Assembly: GCA_964036195.1 (NCBI GenBank)
Contig: OZ038456.1
Coordinates: 26,265,792-26,329,791 of the forward strand
DNA from: Sphaerolaimus hirsutus
Lineage: Eukaryota > Nematoda > Chromadorea > Monhysterida > Sphaerolaimidae
Direction of reading: 5' to 3'
DNA: 64,000 nt
The position numbers and the translations under genes are program-made. Positions 53,155-63,459 of this stretch are shown piece after piece. Below the pieces are notes generated by a model. It did not search any database and was not told the DNA's origin. It saw nothing but the letters and a program-made list of their open reading frames with translations. Within the stretch, counting starts at the first letter, position 1; each line of letters starts with the position of its first letter.

Positions 53155-55208
53155 CTGATGAATTTCTACAAAGGAAGCCACATTATCTTATGAGAAATGC
53201 GCCAGGTGCCAGTTCCGCAAAATGAGAAGTGAGAAGTGAAATGGCAAAGGCGAAGTCAAAGCGCAAAGGCGAGGGGAAATGGCAAGTGAATTGGCAAGTG
53301 AAATGGCGAAAGCGAATAGAAATTACTCTTTTTTTACTTCGCTTTTGCCAATTCACTTGCCGTTTCACTTCCCCTTTGCCATTTCACTTATCACTTCTCA
53401 TTTTGCGGAATTGGCCCCAGAGCACTGCAAGGCTGAAGTTGAGGAATATGGTTTGTTTGCCTCTACTCTGAACAGTTCAAATGACAAATATGGATTATGG
53501 AGCCATGGCATTTACTACCGTATTTGCTTGAATAATCCCCCATGGGGGATTATTTTTTCGTCGGACTTTTTTGTTGGGGATTTTTCAAGGGGGGAATTAT
53601 GTTACAGGGGAATAATAAATGGGTCTAAATAAATATGGGGGTCTTAATTACGGGTCTCAATTTTAAATCAAGTTTCTATCAATTCGTTTTGCAAAAGGCC
53701 ACTTTTGCTATTACCACGTTATTACAACATATTTGTGTTCAAATTGAACACAAATTTATCAAATGCCTAAAATTCGTATTCGACGGCCTCAGCGTCAGCG
53801 TACATACACACACATACACGTGTATTTTTGTTCCATCTCCGGTGGTAGGATCCATTCACGTTCCATTTCTGCATACCGGAAGAAGTACTGCATTTCCATT
53901 AGATGAATCAAACCAGACAGAGCTATTTTGCTTGGTCTGGCTTCATCGATTATTTTTTTAAAGATGTGAAGTATTTTTAGTCCATCTGGCGGGGGGATTA
54001 TTCAAGGGGGGTGGTTCTCACGGTTCACGCGTCTAGAGGGGTTATTCGAGGGGGGAATTATTCGACGGGGAGGGAATTATTCCAGCAAATACGGTAAATT
54101 ACCTTTAAATAACCCTACGTTATGCAATCTATATAATCCAAATTTCCTGGCATCAGCATACCGCATTACCTCGAATTAACCCCCCTTGAATTAAACCCCC
54201 TCGAAATACCCCCCCCCCTAAAATTCGGCTCAGGAAATAATACCCCACCCCCCCTCGAAATATCCCTCTAAAATTGAGTGTAAAGAGAACGTACATGACA
54301 GATGCCACAGTTTGTGATATGTACAATGCAGAACACACGTTAAAACAGATGATTGAGTGATGTTAGGGAAGGGTTTATGTATATATATATATATGTATTT
54401 TCAAATTTTGCTGGCGAAATAATAAACCCCCTGGGGGTATTTCGAGGTAATACGGTAGTCACATTAATTCCAGTTCAATAAAATCCTAGAAACTACTTTT
54501 TGTTGATGGGGTTAAACTTGTTTGGTCCCAGTGTGTAATATTTCTAAAGTGCCAATATTAGCATTTCTTGGGACAATTTTAAAAAAACTTGAAGAGTCAC
54601 AAATATTCTCAGACATAATACACCTGTGGGATTTGACAATTTCTAAGCCCCTTAAATTGTTCAACAGTACCTCATCCCATTATACTTTCAAATGTGGGTA
54701 ATGATAGACTATTTTGGAAACAACTTGAAAACTGTTAAAAAAACACCAGACAGTTTGTTTGAATGTAGTTTGAAAAGGCCCATATGGTAAAAAATAGTTT
54801 GAATCATTTTGAATCTCATGTGGAAAATAACTACTTAGCTGAACTAAATAATTCACTTAATCACAGCTGGCAAGGACTTACAACACAAAATGAAGGAAAT
54901 GACCAAAGATGGAATGTGTGGTCACAAAGACTTCATAACCATGTGAGTGCCCATAGCAGAGTAGATTTCTATTGGCCAATTTGGTATTTTTACCTTTTTT
55001 CAATTTTGCATGACAGATAATGACTTTAAAAGCAGTTTTCGGTGTATCGCAAATGGGTCTGGAAAGCACTGCTAACTGTAATACATTGAGTATAAATGAA
55101 ACAATTTTTAATGCTCACCTGAATTATTTCAGCATTGAGTATCACTCAATTCAAAGAAAGTTTGACAAAACTCTAGAAGCCCCAGCAGAAGCATTATTTC
55201 AGTTTTGA
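53155..55208 (+). CDS. Gene A: multi-exon gene of an unrecognised, probably extracellular family
   Basis: Exons: 53155-53205 (DEFLQRKPHYLMRNAP), 53421 to about 53515 (EHCKAEVEEYGLFASTLNSS ... GLWSHGIY), 54562-54697 (FLGTILKKLEESQIF ... HYTFKCG), 54867-54942 (QGLTTQNEGNDQRWNVWSQR) and 55017-55208 (LKAVFGVSQMGLESTANC ... PAEALFQF, TGA). Phases match between exons 3-4 and 4-5; donors gtaatg and gtgagt, acceptors attag, cacag, gacag. Exon 2 runs into a TACCGTATTTG element (53516-54096), so its original donor is unclear. Paralogue B (62490 onward) shares exons 1, 2, part of 3 and the acceptor of 4. Asn-X-Thr sites and Trp/Cys content suggest a secreted or surface protein. No domain recognised; 5' exons missing. 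Confidence 0.6.
53206..53420 (+). repeat. Palindromic GT-AG intron of gene A (215 bp)
   Basis: Starts GTGCCAGTTCCGCAAAATG and ends CATTTTGCGGAATTGGCCCCAG as complement. Arms carry gagaagtgaaatggcaaag words and complement ctttgccatttcacttctc. It splits codon GAG after its first base; removal joins AP to EHCKAEV. The last bases lie entirely within the inverted repeat. Confidence 0.82.
53516..54096. mobile_element. TACCGTATTTG-type MITE in gene A
   Basis: taccgtatttgcttgaataa at the left, attattccagcaaatacggt at the right; internal G-tracts and a stretch (53650-53990) unmatched elsewhere, where a frame of 108 codons is probably accidental. It interrupts or abuts exon 2 of gene A. Confidence 0.75.
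54159..54457. mobile_element. TACCGCATTACC-type MITE in gene A intron
   Basis: Starts taccgcattacctcgaatta and ends atttcgaggtaatacggta, with C-tracts, gaacgtacatgacag and gcagaacacacgttaaaaca in the middle as in 27897-28342. Confidence 0.8.
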
Positions 55209-55745
55209 TGGTGGTAAATATTGTTGCAAAAATTAATAATCAAACCACATTCAGGTATTACTGTTCCAAACAGTGCAAACAGAGTTGTCCAGAGATGCAA
55301 AAGTCAAAAAAGATGGAATACTATTACTGTGAATTCATTGATTTGGATGCCAAGGCTTCTGCTGGTGGCAATACACAATTCAAGTGTAAATGCAAATATG
55401 AAAGTCATCATTGGTTTGTTTAAATAATCTGAAATCACTGAAAGTGATTTGAAAATTGCAATTGATGATAAATGCCAAAAAATTGATGCCAAAAATTTAT
55501 TTAACTGAAAAACACAACCACTTACTTCCATCCACCAGTATCCCTAGCCAAAAAGTTAAATTGGATAAAAAAATTGAGGGATACCGTATCAAATTGTTGT
55601 TGAAATGTAACAAATACTCAAATGTTTGTTTGATTGTGTTCTACATAACCCAATATCCCAGGTTCTGTGAGCCAAAAGCCACAACTTGGGCAGCTGTTGA
55701 GCAGGAATATGAGTCATCATGCCCTCAACGTGAGTCCCATTGAAT
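55209..55745 (+). other. Coding-like Cys-rich segment downstream of gene A
   Basis: Two open stretches: about 55255-55423 (YYCSKQCKQSCPEMQKS ... EYYYCEFIDLDAKASAGG ... FKCKCKYESHHW, then TAA) and 55456-55743 (KCNKYSNVCLIVFYITQY ... CEPKATTWAAVEQEYESSC), the latter with a possible donor gtgagt at about 55730. Cysteine content and spacing look like extracellular modules. Whether they are further exons of gene A (alternative 3' end) or another gene is unknown. Confidence 0.35.
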
Positions 55746-55774
55746 AGATGCTATAGGACACAGCAAAAATCGGT

Positions 55775-55995
55775 TCGTAATGTGTGTGGAAGCTGGCTGG
55801 ATGCACGTGAATAGGCTGCTTCCACACGCTTCACCACGTGCTTCAGGCACTTCCAAATTGTGGAAGACACTTCACAATGCTAGCGCTTCCACACGCTTCA
55901 CTCGCATATACATTTGCACACTAGCTCTTTGTTAAAAAGCGTGAAGTGTCTTCACGCAAATTTTGGTGATGTTTGTGGAGTGGTAGTGCCAGCAA
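55775..55995. repeat. Left half of an interrupted GTGTGGAAGC repeat
   Basis: Contains gtgtggaagctggctggatg, gaagacacttcac and aagcgtgaagtgtcttc words. It stops at gtagtgccagc and continues at 58961 (gcgacagcatgcttgg...). The uninterrupted relative at 52508-52600 shows the two halves belong together. Confidence 0.7.
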
Positions 55996-56939
55996 GAGTT
56001 GCGAAAGTGTATTTACACTTACCCGAAATACCCGGGTAAATGGGTATTTATATTTACACTTACACTTACACTTTCATAAAATACCCATACACTTTTTTTA
56101 CACTTTCCTGGGCAAAATACCCGGGTACAGAAAGTGTATTTTTTTCTTTCAGATGGCCCTGTTTTATGCTTTTGAGAAAGCATAAAACAGGTTCATGTAT
56201 AAAAAACAACAACACAGTGCACATATGCAGTTATGCATTGAATGTAGAAAATATGGCAAATGTGCAAACTGGCACTATCTCTGACCTCTGAACAGTACTC
56301 ATGGTATTCAACATTTTCGTCATACTTTTGTAAAAATGACAAGATCAATTGAAATTCACCACCTGGACACAAAGTCAACTGGCTTTTGCATTGATATTTG
56401 CTGCATGTACATTATTGCATTTAAACAGTGTGTATCAGTAAATTGCATTGCTTAATCAGTCAAATATCAACACTAAAAAAGTGCCATTATTAGGCAACTT
56501 CATACCACTAAATTTGTTACAGTCTGCATAGTTCATAATTGGCAGTAAAAGTTGAAATAATGAATGAAAATGATAGATAAATTGATCTAAAGGTGAAAAC
56601 AGTGGTGTTTTCTAATGCTCAAAAGTGAGAGCTCTTTCTAAAAAATTTTTTACGCTTACACTTTATTTACACTTTCCTGGGTATTTTAAAAATACCTTAC
56701 ACTTTTGGTATCCATACCTAAAATTTTGAAAGTGTATTTACACTTACACTTACACTTTCCAAAAATACCAGTATTTTAACAACTCTGCCTAATTGGTCTA
56801 CGTTTCCTCCCGAAAAAATGCCGGTACTCACTTACTTGCGTACTTTTTGAAAGTACCCGAGTACGGAAAACGTTATTGAGAAAATTTGTTGGGGTGCATA
56901 AAAAGCAAACCCCACTCAAACGAATTTAAAAAAGTTCAG

Positions 56940-58292
56940 TACTTGCAACAACTCTGCTCTGATCCCCAAATTGGCTCCGAGACCATCCACACTCACATTC
57001 ACAGCGCCAGCCTGGAGCGCCAGCGCCGCCTCGGGTGGGCCCTGTTCCAAACTGAGCTCAGCTCAGCAAAAATACATCCGGGCCAGCACGACCCTGTCCA
57101 ATGGCGACTGCTTGGTGTCGGTCAAGGGACTTGTTGTGGGCAACAAAATGGTGCAGCAGTGCAAGAAAGTTGGCGGCATGCCAGCAATATTGAAAGATGA
57201 CAAGATTAGACAGGAGGCCGTTTCGTTTGTGGTTTGTTGGAAGCGACTGTTGAAATGTCATTTTGAACGGAGCTGACTAGCGGCCGCTGCGAGCGTATAT
57301 TAAGCGAATAAAAGACATGGGGTATTTTGTGATTTGTCCTTGGCAACATGCCTGAAATTTTCGTCGATTCCAATCTTCGATTTCTGCCACTAGATAAATA
57401 CCGTATTTACCGAATAATCCACCCAACTTGAATAATCCCCCAACTTAAATAATCCCCCCTCGACTAATTCGAATACAGCACAAAATCTACAGAAAAAGAA
57501 GTTGGCCATGAGCCATCATTGGGTCGGTTTAAAACGGCCGACGATAAACGACGACTGGTTCTGGTGCGACGGCACCCCGATGAAAAAAGGCGACCCCAAA
57601 TGGAACAAATACGCGCTCGAGCCGAAATATGCCGTCTTGGAAGATTGGAAATGCGGTGCGTCGGCAGCGGGAAATCGTCTTGCATCGATTTGATTTGTTT
57701 TTATTTGTCACAAAAGTGTACAGAAACAGCCAAATTAGGGTTTGATCGTGAATATATTTCCTAGAAATTACCCCAACCCCAGGCCAGGACTTTTCGTAAA
57801 GATCGTAGTAAAGAATGGCCTTTTACATACCCAAAACTGATAATAAATGTCACATAACGGGACATCTTGGAACATAGGTACTAACGTAGATAGCTATACA
57901 AACTACTCTATGTGTGGTTGCCCCAATCAATACATCATGTTTTTAGATACATTGCAATTGCATACATGATGTACCTCATTCAAGACGGGGGGGGGGGTAT
58001 TTGGAGGGGGATCGTTATTTTGTCCTAAACCCTTTTAGACCTTGGGAATGTGGAATCAGACGCACTGCACACTGTCGCAGGCGTGATCTGGCCGGCGGTG
58101 GACGTGGGCATCGCCAACGACCAGTGCCACGTGCGGTCCGTGTCCACCCTGTGCACCATCCCCAAGGACGAGTCGGCCGACACCAGCTGCGACTGGGACA
58201 AGTACAGCAAGGCGACCGACGATGGCGGTGCGCTCGGCGGCACCACTTTTTTAATTACCGTGTTAATTACCGTGCTAATGAAACGTGAATAA
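56940..58292 (+). CDS. C-type lectin-like domain gene, three exons
   Basis: Exon 1, 56940-57231 (5' limit uncertain), ends with DCLVSVKGLVVGNKMVQQC, KKVGGMPAILKDDKIRQEA, VSFV and donor gtttgt. Exon 2, 57493-57655, reads SHHWVGLKRPTINDDWFWCD ... WNKYALEPKYAVLEDWKC. Exon 3, 58081-58292, reads VIWPAVDVGIANDQC, HVRSVSTLC, then a Cys-containing tail, a hydrophobic end (FLITVLITVL) and TAA. Phases 0 and 1 join without stops. Order and motifs (QCKKVGG, HHWVGL, WFWCDG, final Cys pair) are those of a CTLD, an extracellular ligand-binding fold. The sugar-site triplet reads EPK rather than EPN, and the WND position reads AND, so calcium-dependent sugar binding is doubtful. Exons are clearly GC-richer than their surroundings. 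The hydrophobic C terminus may be an anchor signal. AATAAA overlaps the stop (58288-58293). Confidence 0.72.
57399..57475. mobile_element. Partial TACCGTATTTACC MITE in lectin intron 1
   Basis: taccgtatttaccgaataat followed by aataatccccc words and cgactaattcg. It ends about 17 bases before the exon 2 acceptor ctacag, so it supplies part of that intron's 3' end. Confidence 0.7.
57752..58022. mobile_element. Degraded C/G-tract MITE in lectin intron 2
   Basis: Left atatttcctagaaattacccc, right gggtatttggagggggatcg; the centre (tacatgatgtac, agctatacaaactactctat) resembles 30100-30220 and 46700-46780. It occupies most of the intron between exons 2 and 3. Confidence 0.6.
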
Positions 58293-58293
58293 A
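58288..58293 (+). terminator. Candidate poly(A) signal overlapping the lectin stop codon
   Basis: AATAAA at 58288-58293 includes the TAA stop at 58290-58292. No other strong signal follows within about 60 bp apart from an attttaataagg word. Confidence 0.35.
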
Positions 58294-59140
58294 ATTTTAA
58301 TAAGGTGCAATTTTCATATATTTACAATTTTCAATTTTTGAAATTACTGGGTCTTCTAATAGAAGAGCGCCGTTCTATTTCATCGACTTCTTTACCTGCC
58401 GTTCTATTGACTTGAATGTAGAAAATATGGCGAATGTACAAGCTGGCCTTTGATCTCCAACCTTAGATCAGTACTCATGGTATTCTACAGTTTCATTATA
58501 CTTTTGTAACAAGAACAAAATCAATGGAAATTGACCAGCTGGACACAAAGTCAACTGGCTTTTGCATTGACATGTGCTTCATGTCCATTCTTGCATTTAA
58601 ACAGTGTGTATCGCATTGCTTAATCAGTAAAATATCAACACTGAAAAAGTGCCATTATTAGGGATCTCCATACCACTATTATACAGTACTGGTTACAGTC
58701 TTAAATGTTTCATAAAAGGCAGTAAAATGTGAAACAATGCATGAAAATGACAAATAAATTGATCTAAAGGTGAAAACGGTGGTGTTTTCTAATGCTCAAC
58801 AGTGAGAGCTCTTTCAAAAAAATATTTTACACTTACACTTTTTTTACACTTTCCTAGGTATTTTTAAAATACCTTACACTTTTGGTATCCATACTCAAAA
58901 TTTGGAAAGTGTATTTACGCTTACACTTACACTTTCCAAAAATACCGGAATTTCACAACTCTGGCGACAGCATGCTTGGTGAAGCGTTGGGAAGCGTTAG
59001 CATGAAGACACTTCACGATGCTTCACCGCATAAGAAACCTGTATAAGAAAATGAAAATTTAGAGATATTAGAGATCCATAAATTTACAGTTACAAATTTC
59101 TACATTTGCATTTTCATCATATCCACCCCTACACCCACAG

Positions 59141-59188
59141 TATCACCCGCAACAACAGCTGCACCTACTCGAGCATCACATTTTGCAG
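59141..59188 (+). CDS. Micro-exon 4, Thr/Pro/Ala-rich linker (48 nt)
   Basis: Between ctacacccacag and gtgagtag. Reads SPATTAAPTRASHFAG, phase 1-1 as in the exons at 49568, 50011 and 50293. Its donor gtgagtaggcag runs straight into the target duplication gtaggcag of the hAT-like element that starts at 59201. Confidence 0.5.
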
Positions 59189-59200
59189 GTGAGTAGGCAG

Positions 59201-60049
59201 CAGAGTTGTACAAATACCGGTATTTTTGGAAAACGTAAACGTAAACGTAAATACATTTTCCAAATCAAAAGTATAAATACTAAAACGTAAGGTATTTTCA
59301 AAATACCGGGGAAAACGTAAAATAAAACGTAAACGTAAAAATTAAATTCCACTTGTGGATGTGCCCAAAGTGCTTCCACTATCAGAGAATACAAAAAACA
59401 CAATGTTTTTTTTACAACATTGTGGATGTTCATATGATCTCCATCGAACTTTTTCTGCTTACCGTATTTTATATATATATTTAGAATGATGGGGTTGGGA
59501 TATTGAATTGGGATTGGAGTTGACATTTTGCGTTGTTGTCAACTAGTGGGTGTAGGGCCATAAGGTGCGAATTCCATAACAGGAGAAAAAAAAATTTATG
59601 AGTGAGAAGTAATGGCAGTTGAATGGCAAGTAATAATTGAAAGAAAAGTAAATCTGTATGTGAAATGGCAAGTTAAAAGACAAATGGCCAGTCATGAGAA
59701 AACACTAAAAATATCTTTGACTTTTTTTTGCATTTCGGTTCTCACTCACAAAAATACTTTCCTTCAACTTTTTACTTTTCACTTACAAATTGGTGTTTGA
59801 GTTCTCCAATTGCGGAATTAGGACTCCTCAACATTAGAACATGTTGAAATCATCATGATACACTACATTTGTCAAACAATATGCTTCCGTGTAGCATATT
59901 TTTACGTTTTCTCTGGTACCCGGGTAATTGTGCCAGGAAAACGTAACAAAGCGTAACGGTATTTTTGGAAAGCGTAAACGTAAACGTAAGTATAAATACC
60001 CGAATAACCGGGTATTTCGGGTAAACGTAAATACGTTTTCGCAACTCTG
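59201..60049. mobile_element. hAT-like element, CAGAGTTG family (complete copy)
   Basis: Ends CAGAGTTGTACAAATACCGG and CGTTTTCGCAACTCTG; exact 8-bp duplication gtaggcag (59193-59200, 60050-60057). Subterminal arrays of cgtaaacgtaaacgtaa and cccgggtattt words. A degraded palindrome of the intron type (about 59565-59820, aaggtgcgaattcc ... gcggaattaggactcc) is inside. Minus frames through the arrays (Arg/Leu/Tyr-rich) are artefacts. Confidence 0.92.
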
Positions 60050-60096
60050 GTAGGCAGGCAATACTTTCTTCCAAAATGTTTGCTGTTATTCACTTA

Positions 60097-60644
60097 GGGT
60101 GTCACATTTCCGTTTTCTGTTTTCTGTTTCCAGTTTCCGCAGGCAAAATTTTTTTTGTTTTGTTGCACGCACAGTAGTAGAGCAAATAGGCAGTCGTGCC
60201 ACCGGCGTGCAAATGTCAATGTGTGAACCAGCCTGTGGACCTTAACGAGCAAGTGTCAAGTCCACAAGGTGCTGGGCTACCGAGAAGAAAGTGTGAATGT
60301 TTGAGTTGGATGTGTTTTGCTTTTATGTGACCACCGTCGCCCTGCGACACAGATCTCAAAGTGTTAACATCTCAGATTCATTAATGGGCCACCCTGTAGG
60401 GCAAATGAATTGAGGTAAAAACATCCACTGAACTAAACACCCAAGTAGGCAATACTTGATGTTGGTTGAAACATATTAGTTAAGGGTTATGCACAATTAC
60501 TCAAACCTACTGAACTGGGTAATGCAATGTAAATAGAACTGTAAATATAGGTAGAATGTAGGGCAACTACCACAGTTTCCATTTTCCGGCAAGTGCAAAA
60601 ATGTTGTTTCCAATTTCCATAAAAAAAAGTTTGTTGACACCCTA
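60097..60644. mobile_element. Remnant of a GGAAAC hAT-like element
   Basis: Left tagggtgtcacatttccg and right agtttgttgacacccta are correct ends, but only short ttttccg stretches remain and about 430 bp between are unrelated. No matching 8-bp duplication was found (tattcact versus gtatcagt). Confidence 0.55.
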
Positions 60645-60690
60645 GTATCAGTGCCAGTATCAGTAAAGAAACAGTGCAAAATTGCACTCA

Positions 60691-60757
60691 GCACAAGCAG
60701 GAATCAAACCTGCACCTCTTGTATTGACCACGAGCGCCCTCAACCGCCTAAATTTTA
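60691..60757 (-). tRNA. tRNA-like sequence, probably degenerate or SINE-derived
   Basis: On the minus strand: T-arm GCAGG-TTTGATT-CCTGC with a B-box GGTTTGATTCC, and an A-box-like TTTAGGCGGTTGAGGGCG upstream, separated by about the usual distance. A stem around loop GTCAATA (anticodon position CAA) has a mismatch, and the acceptor ends do not pair. It is therefore a tRNA pseudogene or SINE head rather than a working gene. It sits beside a repeat pair (59365-59490 and 60765-60865). Confidence 0.35.
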
Positions 60758-60764
60758 TTAAGTG

Positions 60765-60865
60765 CTTCCACTACCAGAGAACATAAAAAGCCATGCTTTT
60801 ACAACATTATGGATGTTCCCATGATCTCCATTCACATTGTCTGCTCATATTTTATATAGGTAGAG
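60765..60865. repeat. Direct repeat of 59365-59490
   Basis: Shares agtgcttccacta, cagagaa, ttttacaacattatggatgt and atgatctccat with 59365-59490. Unknown identity, possibly the body of the SINE whose tRNA-like head precedes it. Confidence 0.55.
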
Positions 60866-60954
60866 TGATTAAAAATGGCGAATTTTATGGCAGACTACCA
60901 AGTGGACATCTAAAAAATGTCGCTGAAAGTTTGATTTTGAATGAATTCACTGAG

Positions 60955-61116
60955 CAAAAACTCCCTGGAAAATTTTTCACGCTTACGCTTTATTTTACGC
61001 TTTCCTAGGTATTTGAAAAATACCTTACGCTTTTAGTATCCACACTCAAAATTTGGAAGGAGTCTTTACACTTACGCTTATGCATTCAAAAAATACCGGT
61101 ATTTTAACAACTCTGG
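60955..61116. mobile_element. Fragment of a CAGAGTTG hAT-like element
   Basis: cacgcttacgctttattt, aaataccttacgctttt and the end aaataccggtattttaacaa ctctg match the right parts of 56640-56779 and 58820-58960. The left end is missing. Confidence 0.65.
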
Positions 61117-61188
61117 TTCGCAGTTGTAAAGTTTTTGAGTAATTGTCTCAGTTTCGCTATTTGTCGGCAATCTCAATGAGAAATGTTG

Positions 61189-62146
61189 GGCTATTTACAC
61201 AGGTCCTGGCCGGGGACCGGTCCCCAGCAAAAAAATAAAAAATTTCAAAAGTCTATAATTGGTGTGTATGGGTTGTTTGCATGTTAATTAGGTGAATTAT
61301 CACCAAATTAGCAAGCACAAAATTTTTGCAAGACAGTTACACACACCCATGCATATTTTTTTGGGGTGTGTGTAAATTTATTTTGATTTGGCTCAAATTT
61401 GGCATGTGTGTACTCCTTCACTTAGTGAGTTTGCATGCCAAATTTCAGCTGAGGGCGATTAGTGAATCCTATTTTATTTACACTTTACTTTTCATCGATC
61501 ACTTTATTTTTGTATAGTGATAGAAATCCTGCTGGGGACTGTACCCCAGCAATGTTGAAATGGCCCTGACCGGGGTCAAACGTCCCCTGTGAGAAGTTTT
61601 TTTTTTCAGTTAACTCAGAATTTTGGTCCCCAACTGGGGACGTTCGTCCCAAGCAGGGGACTAAAAATTTGTCCACTGCCGGGGATGAACGTCCCTGGCC
61701 GGGGACCAAAATTCTTTGTTTAGTGAAAAAAAATTTTTTCTCACCGGGGACATTTGACCCCGGTCAGGGCCATTTTGACATTGCTGGGAACTGGTCCCCA
61801 GCAGGATTTCGATCACTATACAAAAATACAGTGATTGATGAAAATTAAAGTGTAAATAAAATAGGATTCACTAATCGCCATGAGCTGAAATTTGGCATGC
61901 AAACTCTCTAAGCGAAGGAGTACACACATGCCAAATTTGAGCCAAATCGAAATAAATTTACACACACCCCAAAAAAATATGCATGGCTGTGTGTAACCGT
62001 GTTGCAGAAATTTTGTGCATGCAAATTTGGTGTTTATTCACCTAATTTACATGCAATCAACCCATACACACCAATTACTGACTTTTGACAATTTTAATTT
62101 TTTGCCAGGGGCCGGTCCCCGGCGGCCGGGGCCTGTGTAAATAGCC
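61189..62146. mobile_element. GGCTATTTACACAGG-type element (copy 3)
   Basis: Ends ggctatttacacaggtcctg and ggcctgtgtaaatagcc; flanks gaaatgttg / taaatgttg (8 of 9). The whole element is nearly a palindrome, with ggtccccag / ctggggacc and gatcactatacaaaaatac blocks. 62147-62489 holds no supported feature. Confidence 0.85.
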
Positions 62147-62489
62147 TAAATGTTGCCCACAATATAGCGAAATTTTCGTTTTTCTTTAATATCTCAAGAA
62201 CCACTGAAGCTTTTTCGACAATTTTTTTCACGATGTAGATATCGGTTAGTGCTTGCGACGTGTCAATTTAGGGATGGATATCTTCAAGCGTTCTTGAGTA
62301 ATCGAATTTGCGGCGACATGTATTTGTCGCTTCATCTTCAATTTATCGTTGTGCTGTAACTCTGACTTAAACATATTCTCCCATCGAACAAGGGCTCGCC
62401 AACCAGCTTGATTAATACACTTTCAAGTAAAAATACTTTTATATTTACATTTCAAAATTTCAACAATCCACCCCCCCCCCCAAATTTAG

Positions 62490-63356
62490 CTAATGAATTT
62501 GTACAAAAGAAGCCACATTATCTTATGAGCGATGCACCAGGTGGCAGTCCCAAGCCCTGTAAATTGTTATGTAAAGTGTCAAATGTAAAGTCAAATGCAA
62601 AGTAAAGTGTCAATTGTCATGCAAAGTTACGTAAAAATTCTTTTGTTGTTTTGTTTTGATTGACAGTTTACCGTATTTTTTCAGAGTGAGAATTTTGAGG
62701 GGGTTTTAAACGAGAGGGGGGGGGGGGCATTTCGAGGGGTGGGGTTCATTATTTCGCCAGAAATTATTTGAAATCCCAGTACAATATTTGTCGTCTGAAA
62801 CGTACGCAGACGTTGAAAAATGCAACAAAAATTGCCATTTATAAGACTCTAAAGACTTTTATACCTAAGTGTGTAGATGAATAAACACTGTTCATACATA
62901 ACAGAGTCATCGTTTTTAACGTGTGTTCTGCATTGCCCGGATGACAAACCGCAGCCTTTATTGTCATTTGCGTTCTCATACACTAAATTGGGGGGGGGGT
63001 ATATCGAGGGGGGGTTTATAAGTCCATAGTGTCCATTTTGAGGGGGTATTTTGAGGGGGGGGGGGTATTTCAAGGGGGGTATTTCGAGGAAATACGGTAC
63101 CTTGCATTTGACATTTTACCTTACACTTTACAGGGCTTGGGACTTCCCCCCAGAACACTGCAAGGCTGAAGTTCAGGAAAATTGTTGGTTCGGTGAAAAT
63201 TCTAATTTTTTATATCACAAAACACAAGTTTTCACCCAAAAACTTAGGATTTTTAACCAGAAGCAATGTTTCACATTTATTGGGACAGTTGAAAGAATTG
63301 TGGGGAGAACAAATATTCTCAACACAATATCCCCTATGGGATTAAACAAATTTTAA
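62490..63356 (+). CDS. Gene B: paralogue of gene A, partly degraded, 3' part beyond the window
   Basis: Exon 1, 62490-62540, reads NEFVQKKPHYLMSDAP and has the same 51-nt length as in A. After the intron 62541-63153, exon 2 reads EHCKAEVQENCWFGENSNF ... TQVFTQKLRIF and continues without a visible acceptor into FTFIGTVERIVGRTNIL, which matches exon 3 of A, then stops at TAA (63354-63356) where A is open. Loss of the exon 2-3 intron boundary and the stop suggest a pseudogene or a different gene model. Homology to A resumes after a MITE and reaches the exon 4 acceptor (cactcacag, 63993) at the window edge. Confidence 0.5.
62541..63153 (+). repeat. Palindromic GT-AG intron of gene B (613 bp) with a nested MITE
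   Basis: Starts GTGGCAGTCCCAAGCCCTG, ends CAGGGCTTGGGACTTCCCCCCAG as the complement plus AG. Arms have gtaaagtgtcaaatg / catttgacattttac words. A TACCGTATTTT-type MITE (62669-63099) fills the centre. Position and phase are identical to the intron of gene A, but beyond the first few bases the arm sequence is different. Confidence 0.8.
62669..63099. mobile_element. TACCGTATTTT-type MITE in gene B intron
   Basis: taccgtattttttcagagtg at the left and gtatttcgaggaaatacggt at the right, G-tracts, centre with aacgtacgcagacgttgaaa and acgtgtgttctgcattgccc as in other copies. Confidence 0.8.
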
Positions 63357-63459
63357 GGAACTCAAATTGTTTACACGTACTCCCATCCCATAATTCTTCA
63401 AACGAGGGAAATGTTTGGCTATTTAAGTAGAACCTTAAAACTTTTAAACCCTGTTTACA

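Larger units (their letters stand above)
55996..58960. mobile_element. Composite block: two CAGAGTTG hAT-like copies around lectin exons
   Basis: Outer left end agagttgcgaaagtgtattt, outer right end ccggaatttcacaactctg. Flanks gtgccagc / gcgacagc match 6 of 8, as expected for an aged 8-bp duplication around the whole block. The left copy is 55996-56779 and the right partial copy about 58410-58960; about 400 bp inside them (56230-56640 and 58410-58815) are near-identical direct repeats. The lectin-like exons lie between. The simplest reading is that the block moved as one unit; recombination between two separate insertions is the alternative. Confidence 0.5.

Noticed and set aside
53635-53961. 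108-codon frame within a TACCGTATTTG element
   Set aside because: Lies in the element interior, ends without splice signal, no motif; possible but unsupported.
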